Shown: positions 59,392-64,000 of the stretch, piece by piece
Layout of the letters: every line of letters starts with the position of its first letter
Numbering within the stretch: the stretch's first letter is position 1
Assembly (NCBI RefSeq): GCF_019703325.1
Contig: NZ_AP024819.1
Coordinates: forward strand, 248,001 to 312,000
Source: Helicobacter sp. NHP19-012
GTDB lineage: Bacteria; Campylobacterota; Campylobacteria; Campylobacterales; Helicobacteraceae
Length of the DNA stretch: 64,000 bases
Direction: 5' to 3'
The notes under the pieces: generated by a model
What the model saw: only the letters and a program-made list of their open reading frames with translations
Database searches by the model: none
What the model was told of the DNA's origin: nothing
Translations under genes and position numbers: made by a program

Positions 59392-61602
59392 TTGGTTAAA
59401 CTTCTCATCAGTGGGCGGGTGCAGGGTGTGGGTTTTCGTCCCTTCATCTACAACCTAGCCCATAAACTCGGCACAAAGGGCTATGTCTGCAATGTGGGCG
59501 GGCAGGTGGAAGTGGTGCTAGAGAAAGCGCATTTAGAGGCGTTTTTAAAAGAACTAGACAATAAACCCCAAGAAGCCCAAATCACCGCCATCACCCAAGA
59601 GCCCACCGCTACTCTAGACACACCCTTTTACATCGCCCCAAGCTGTGGCGTGGATTTAAGCCTTAAGGACAGCTTGCCCCCAGATTTAGCCATTTGTGAA
59701 AGTTGCCTCAAAGACACCCAAGATCCCACAAGCCGTTTTTACAACTACCCTTTTACCGCTTGTGCGCATTGTGGTCCGCGCTTTAGTTTGCTAGAGAGCC
59801 TACCCTACGATCGCCCCCACACTTCTATGAAAGACTTCCAACTCTGCGAGGATTGCGCTAAAGATTACAACGACCCCACGAGCCGCCGTTTTTTTGCCCA
59901 AACGATGAGTTGCCCCAAGTGCCCCATCGCCTTACACTTTCTCAGCCCTCAAGGCATAGAGCGCCAAAACGCTTTGCAAGAAGCCATAGATGCCCTAAAA
60001 GCGGGCGTGGTTGTGGCAATTAAGGGCGTGGGGGGCTTTGCGCTCACGGCTCTAGCCACCAACAAGGAAGCCATAGAGCAAATCCGCACACTCAAAGCCC
60101 GCCCCTTTAAACCTTTAGCCTTAATGGTGCCTAGCCTCCAAGAGGCGTTAAAATGCGTGCATTTAAGCCCCCCAGAGCTAACAGCCCTAAGCTCTAAAGA
60201 AGCCCCCATTGTGCTTGCCCTTAAAAAGACGCAAGAATACGACCACCTAGCCCCCAACCTCAACACTTTAGGCGTGCTCTTGCCCTACACAGCATTACAT
60301 TTTTTGATCGTGCAAGAAGTGGGGGCGATTGTCTTTACCAGCGCAAACTTAAAGAGCGAGCCTATCATCACTAATTTAAAAGACTTGCAAGCCAAATTCC
60401 CCCACATTTGCGTTTTAAACCACGACCGCCCCATAATGCATGGCATCGATGATAGTGTTGTGCGCCTTGTGGCAGGCAAAATGCGCCTTGTGCGCTTGGC
60501 ACGGGGCTTTGCGCCTTTGCACCTGCCTTTAAGCGCACCTGAAAATATTCTGGGTATGGGCGGGCATAACAAGACAAATTTATGTTGGTTGAAAGAGGGG
60601 TGCTTGGTTACGCCCGAACTTGGGGGTTTTAAGAGCATGGCAAGCCTTGAGCGTTACAAAGAGGATTTAAGTTTTTACACAAAACTCTATGGCGTGCCTA
60701 AAGTGGTCGGGCTGGACTTGCACCCGGGCTATCTCTCTAGCCAAGTAGGCAAAGAGCAAAATGCACCCACACAAGAAGTGCAACACCACACCGCCCACTT
60801 ACACGCCTTGCTTGCCGAGTGGGGTTTAACACACACCTTTAAGGACGGGCAATCTGTGCTCGCCTTCATTTGCGATGGGGCAGGGCTCTCTTATGCAAAG
60901 AGCATTTGGGGCGGAGAGGTCTTTTTAGCCACCTACCAAAAGGGTTTTTTTAAAACAGAACACTTACACAGCCTAGAAACCACCTTTTATCCCAGCTCCA
61001 CAAGTTTATTAAAAGATGCGCACAGCCTAGGCTACGCTTTGGCTTACCAACACCACCTAGCCTTCGCCCCCCTTTTGTGCGAATCCACAATGGCTAAGAA
61101 CCTTGCCACCATCATTTCTAAGCGGATCGCCACAATCCCCAGCACCTCTGTGGGGCGGCTTTTTGACGCTGTGGCGGGCTTTTGTAGTGTAGGCACCATC
61201 AACACCTATGAAGCCCAAAGTGCTATGCAATTAGAAAGCCTAGCCACCACACACCCCACAGATGAGTTCTACCCCTTTGAAATCCAAGAAGACATTTTAA
61301 TCGCCCCCATGTTAAAGGCAATGGAGCGCGATATTTTAAGCGAAAATTACGCCCTAGCGGCGAAAAAATTCCACAACACCCTAGCCCACATAGCCCTAGG
61401 TTTGTCCGTGCGCTATAATCTACCTTTGCTCTTGGGTGGGGGGGTGTTTTTAAACCGCTTGTTGGGCGACACTATCCAAGAGATTTTTAAAGATAGGGTG
61501 TTTTTCTTGCCTGAAATTTTACCGCCCACAGACGGAGCTTTAGCCTTAGGGCAAGTCCATTTTGTGGCAAATTCATTAAAGGGGTCGCATGCAAGTTGTT
61601 AG
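59392..61602 (+). CDS. hypF: [NiFe]-hydrogenase maturation protein HypF
   Basis: A 736-residue carbamoyltransferase that, with HypE, makes the cyanide ligands of the [NiFe] hydrogenase. Domains in order: acylphosphatase (LISGRVQGVGFRPFIYNLA, 1-90), two zinc fingers (CESC and CAHC; CEDC and CPKC, about 100-180), a YrdC-like domain (about 190-370) and a Kae1-like domain with HHTAHLHALLAEWG. The start is TTG, six bases after the stop of the previous gene, so one transcript is likely. Confidence 0.94.
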   Translation: MVKLLISGRVQGVGFRPFIYNLAHKLGTKGYVCNVGGQVEVVLEKAHLEAFLKELDNKPQEAQITAITQEPTATLDTPFYIAPSCGVDLSLKDSLPPDLAICESCLKDTQDPTSRFYNYPFTACAHCGPRFSLLESLPYDRPHTSMKDFQLCEDCAKDYNDPTSRRFFAQTMSCPKCPIALHFLSPQGIERQNALQEAIDALKAGVVVAIKGVGGFALTALATNKEAIEQIRTLKARPFKPLALMVPSLQEALKCVHLSPPELTALSSKEAPIVLALKKTQEYDHLAPNLNTLGVLLPYTALHFLIVQEVGAIVFTSANLKSEPIITNLKDLQAKFPHICVLNHDRPIMHGIDDSVVRLVAGKMRLVRLARGFAPLHLPLSAPENILGMGGHNKTNLCWLKEGCLVTPELGGFKSMASLERYKEDLSFYTKLYGVPKVVGLDLHPGYLSSQVGKEQNAPTQEVQHHTAHLHALLAEWGLTHTFKDGQSVLAFICDGAGLSYAKSIWGGEVFLATYQKGFFKTEHLHSLETTFYPSSTSLLKDAHSLGYALAYQHHLAFAPLLCESTMAKNLATIISKRIATIPSTSVGRLFDAVAGFCSVGTINTYEAQSAMQLESLATTHPTDEFYPFEIQEDILIAPMLKAMERDILSENYALAAKKFHNTLAHIALGLSVRYNLPLLLGGGVFLNRLLGDTIQEIFKDRVFFLPEILPPTDGALALGQVHFVANSLKGSHASC

Positions 61603-62578
61603 TTTGAGTGGGGGCAATGGGGGCAAGGAGGCACAAGTTCTCATAGAGAAAGTTTTTATGCCCTATTTGCAAGAGTTTTTAGCCGCACGAGGCGAGGATG
61701 CGGGGGTGTTTGAGGCTAGGGGGGCTTTGGCTCTTAGCACGGATAGTTTTGTGATCGATCCGCTCATTTTTGAGGGGGGCGATATAGGCAAGCTGTGCGT
61801 GTGTGGGAGCGCAAACGATGTTGCTATGGGTGGGGCGCACCCTAAGTATTTGAGCGTGGGTTTTATTTTAGAAGAGGGACTGGAAGTGGAGTTGTTGCAA
61901 CAAATCCTAAGCTCCATGCAAGAACAACTGCGCTTGGGGGGGCTTAAATTGCTCTCATTAGATACTAAGGTTGTGCCTAAGGGCTGTGCGGATAAAATTT
62001 TTATCAACACGACCGCTGTGGGCTCTGTGCTCTACCCGAATTTGAGTGCCAAAAATTTAAGAGAGGGGCAGGTGATTATTGTGAGCGGGGCTATTGGCAC
62101 GCATGGGGCTTTGCTCTTTTCTAAAAGAGCGGAGATCCAATTAGACACGCCTTTGGCTAGCGATTGCCAGCAATTATTCCCTTTGCTCGAGCCCGTGTTT
62201 AAAAGTGGGTGCAAGATCCACGCTTTAAGGGACGCAACAAGGGGGGGGCTAGCCTCTGTGTTGCACGAGTGGGCGCAAAGTTCTAAGGTGGGGATAGAAG
62301 TGGATGAGGATAAAATCCCCATTTTAGAGGGTGTTAGGGGGGTGTGTGAAATTTTGGGGCTAGAGCCCTATGTCTTGGCAAATGAGGGGGTTTGTGTGCT
62401 AAGTGTGGAGGCTTGTGATGCATCTAAAATTTGTGCCCTTTTACAAGAGGGGGGGGCAAAGGAAGCGTGCATTATCGGGAGGGTTATTAGCCAAAAAGGG
62501 GTGTTTTTAAAAACCCCTTGGGGCTCCAAACGCCCCCTAGACATCCTTGAGGGCGAGCTGTTGCCTAGGATTTGTTAG
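61589..62578 (+). CDS. hypE: [NiFe]-hydrogenase maturation protein HypE
   Basis: A 329-residue HypE that dehydrates the carbamoyl group on its own C-terminal cysteine to cyanide. LSGGNGGKEAQVLIEKVF opens it, ALSTDSFVIDPLIFEGGDIG is the ATP-binding region, and the protein ends LLPRIC with the required terminal Cys. It overlaps hypF by 14 bases. Hydrogenase supports gastric Helicobacter respiration. Confidence 0.95.
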   Translation: MQVVSLSGGNGGKEAQVLIEKVFMPYLQEFLAARGEDAGVFEARGALALSTDSFVIDPLIFEGGDIGKLCVCGSANDVAMGGAHPKYLSVGFILEEGLEVELLQQILSSMQEQLRLGGLKLLSLDTKVVPKGCADKIFINTTAVGSVLYPNLSAKNLREGQVIIVSGAIGTHGALLFSKRAEIQLDTPLASDCQQLFPLLEPVFKSGCKIHALRDATRGGLASVLHEWAQSSKVGIEVDEDKIPILEGVRGVCEILGLEPYVLANEGVCVLSVEACDASKICALLQEGGAKEACIIGRVISQKGVFLKTPWGSKRPLDILEGELLPRIC

Positions 62579-62690
62579 GGTGCTAAATACAATGAAGCCC
62601 TAGTGAAAGCCGTTTAAAGCCCATAACCATTCACAAAAACCCTACTTGAATCCTCAAAGCCCCGTTGACTAAGGTATACCTAAAGACCAC

Positions 62691-62703
62691 CCCTTGACAA
62701 ACA
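62691..62703 (+). repeat. Direct repeat CCCTTGACAAACA, first copy
   Basis: The 13-base sequence CCCTTGACAAACA ends at 62703, exactly where similarity to alcohol dehydrogenases begins. An identical copy lies at 63779-63791 and contains the -35 box of the next gene. Confidence 0.6.
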
Positions 62704-63642
62704 TGCGGGATTTGCCACAGCGACATCCACTCTGCCTACAGCGAGTGGCATGACGGCATCTACCCTATGATCCCCGGTCATGAAATTGCGGGTGTGGTTA
62801 AGGAAGTGGGCGCACAGGCACGCAGGTTTAAAGTGGGGGATAAAGTGGGTGTGGGTTGTTTTGTCAATTCTTGTAAAGAGTGTGCCCCTTGCAGTGATCA
62901 CCACGAACAATTTTGCAAAAAAGCGGTGTTCACCTACGATTGCAAGGACTATTTTCACAATGACGAGCCCCACATGGGAGGGTATTCTAATTGTATTGTG
63001 GTGGATGAAGACTACATCATCCGTGTCCCCCACGATGCGCCCCTAGAAAAAGTCGCCCCCCTGCTCTGTGCGGGCATCACCACCTACTCCCCTTTAAAAT
63101 TCTCCAGTGTTAAAGAAGGCTCAAAAGTGGGCATTGCTGGCTTTGGCGGGCTGGGGCATATGGGCTTGAAATACGCCTTGGCAATGGGGGCTGAAGTGAG
63201 CGTGATCGGGCGTAGCGAGGCTAAAAAAGAAATGGCGTTAAAAATGGGCGCAAAACACTATTACAGCGATGTCAAAGACGCAAAGGGGGCTAATTTGGAT
63301 CTCATCATCTCCACCATCCCCACCCCTTACAACATGGCAGATTATTTAAATGTGCTCGCCTATGGGGGTGAATTTGCCATTGTGGGCTTGCCTCCAAGAG
63401 ACAAACCCATCACCCTCAGCGCCTCTAACTTTGTGTGGCATGCCAATAAAAAAGTCTATGGCTCACTCATTGGAGGGATTAAAGAAACCCAAGAAATGCT
63501 AGACTTTTCTGTTTTGCACAACATTTACCCCGAAATTGAGCTGGTTACAGGCAAAGATATTGACAGAGTGTATTACGATCTCACCCACTCCAACGCTCAA
63601 TTCCGCCATGTCATTGACATGAAAAAGTCGTTTAGCTCTTAA
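62704..63642 (+). pseudogene. NAD(P)-dependent alcohol dehydrogenase, 5' end missing
   Basis: A zinc alcohol dehydrogenase of the cinnamyl-alcohol type, close to H. pylori HP1104 in remembered sequence. Clear similarity starts at CGICHSDIHSAYSEWHDG (62704), but an in-frame stop (TGA 62695) precedes it and no start codon lies before ATG 62767. About 45 residues of the usual N-terminus are missing. A product from 62767 would also lose the catalytic Cys and the HSD segment, though PGHEIAG, the structural zinc cysteines (CKECAPCSDHHEQFC) and GFGGLGHMG remain. It is probably non-functional. The 125 bases upstream hold no gene. Confidence 0.8.
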
Positions 63643-63735
63643 AATGCAGGGTTACAAGGCTTTAAACTCTTTTGTCTCAAGGGCTAGCAAGCCCGCACCC
63701 ACTAACCCGCGCCCCCATTTTGCGTTTCAAGCAAT

Positions 63736-63758
63736 GGTGCTAGCCATTAGCACCTTTT
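63736..63758 (+). terminator. Rho-independent-like terminator after the dehydrogenase remnant
   Basis: GGTGCTA (63736-63742) and TAGCACC (63748-63754) form a perfect seven-pair stem with a five-base loop (GCCAT), followed by TTTTGTTT. A weaker hairpin (GGGCT/AGCCC, 63681-63694) precedes it without a T-run. It separates the remnant from the gene at 63842. Confidence 0.6.
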
Positions 63759-63778
63759 GTTTACATGGCGCGGTTAAA

Positions 63779-63791
63779 CCCTTGACAAACA
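63779..63791 (+). repeat. Direct repeat CCCTTGACAAACA, second copy
   Basis: Identical to 62691-62703. This copy overlaps the -35 region of the downstream gene's promoter. The two copies bracket the truncated dehydrogenase. Confidence 0.6.
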
Positions 63792-63812
63792 CTAGGTAGT
63801 AGGTTTTATAAT
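63782..63812 (+). promoter_or_regulatory. Promoter of the gene at 63842
   Basis: TTGACA at 63782-63787 and TATAAT at 63807-63812, both perfect, are separated by 19 bases. AAGGAG follows at 63831-63836 before the GTG start. This is one of the strongest promoter matches in the window. Confidence 0.65.
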
Positions 63813-63841
63813 GTAGCACCTAAAAATTTTAAGGAGTTAGT

Positions 63842-64000
63842 GTGTTTTTGCGATCTTTGATCCTAGTCTCAGCTTTCACTTTGGGCATGCAAGCCCAGCC
63901 CTTTGTAAGCACGAGCCACGCCCCAAGCCACATACAAGGGGACAATTTTTATGTGAGCCCCAAGGTGCATATCCAAGAGGTGCATTTTAAAAACCAATAC
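63842..64000 (+). CDS. Exported protein of unknown function (runs off the window)
   Basis: The first 53 codons of a gene with a GTG start and a good ribosome-binding site (AAGGAG, five bases upstream). The product opens with FLRSLILVSAFTLGMQAQP, a signal peptide with a likely cleavage after AQA. The mature part seen (FVSTSHAPSHIQGDNFYVSP) is not recognised. There is no lipobox, so a periplasmic or outer-membrane protein is likely. Confidence 0.6.
   Translation, partial: MFLRSLILVSAFTLGMQAQPFVSTSHAPSHIQGDNFYVSPKVHIQEVHFKNQY

Overview
The window is chromosomal DNA of a gastric Helicobacter that is probably not H. pylori. Nearly every gene has a recognisable H. pylori counterpart and several blocks keep the H. 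pylori gene order. The base composition is richer in G+C (roughly half by eye) than H. pylori, and there are genes not typical of H. pylori: thiC, a prpD homologue and a haem-binding chemoreceptor. This fits the H. felis/bizzozeronii/heilmannii group, but the species cannot be fixed from the sequence alone.

Layout. 1-9348 (minus): fmt, birA, then an unbroken run atpF'-atpF-atpH-atpA-atpG-atpD-atpC-tolQ-tolR-tolA-like-tolB, joining the F1Fo ATP synthase to the Tol system. The parA/parB pair that H. pylori carries between atpF' and birA is absent. 9551-12588: a lipoprotein plus an LPP20-like secreted protein, and a convergent glycosyltransferase. 12668-20382 (plus): rpsA, a membrane protein, serA, a UbiD-type menaquinone decarboxylase, yggS and a PrpD homologue. 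20418-30199: pirin, a lone comB8, gatB (minus), the cytochrome c group hemH/thioredoxin-like/ccsBA, then rho-murI. 30281-33041 (minus): two tandem Hof-type outer-membrane proteins. 33563-41599 (minus): mnmA, motE-like, fliJ-like, purA, prs, a HIT protein, murF, a hydrolase and ddl. 41824-44824: prmC (plus), nspC and cheV (minus). 44872-51095 (minus): ychF, pepA, a DedA protein, apt, a small membrane protein, rpiB, lepB, folD. 51155-58333: a cytochrome c, thiC, ispDF with an atypical response regulator of the HP1021 type, comF, a c-haem chemoreceptor and tsaD. 58384-64000 (plus): agmatine deiminase, hypF, hypE, a 5'-truncated alcohol dehydrogenase and the start of a secreted protein.

Six genes (atpA, a glycosyltransferase, prpD, motE-like, purA, pepA) are each broken by one missing base, five of them in runs of five or more identical bases. 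Because atpA and purA are normally indispensable, sequencing or consensus errors are the simplest explanation, and they should be settled before any biology is read into them. No tRNA, rRNA, CRISPR array, insertion sequence, prophage or recognisable defence system was seen. No gene-free gap exceeds 300 bases; the longest are 9349-9550, 41600-41823 and 63643-63841. I found no convincing wholly new system. The best leads are the c-haem chemoreceptor, the solitary comB8, the missing parAB, the lipoprotein pair and the damaged alcohol dehydrogenase locus.
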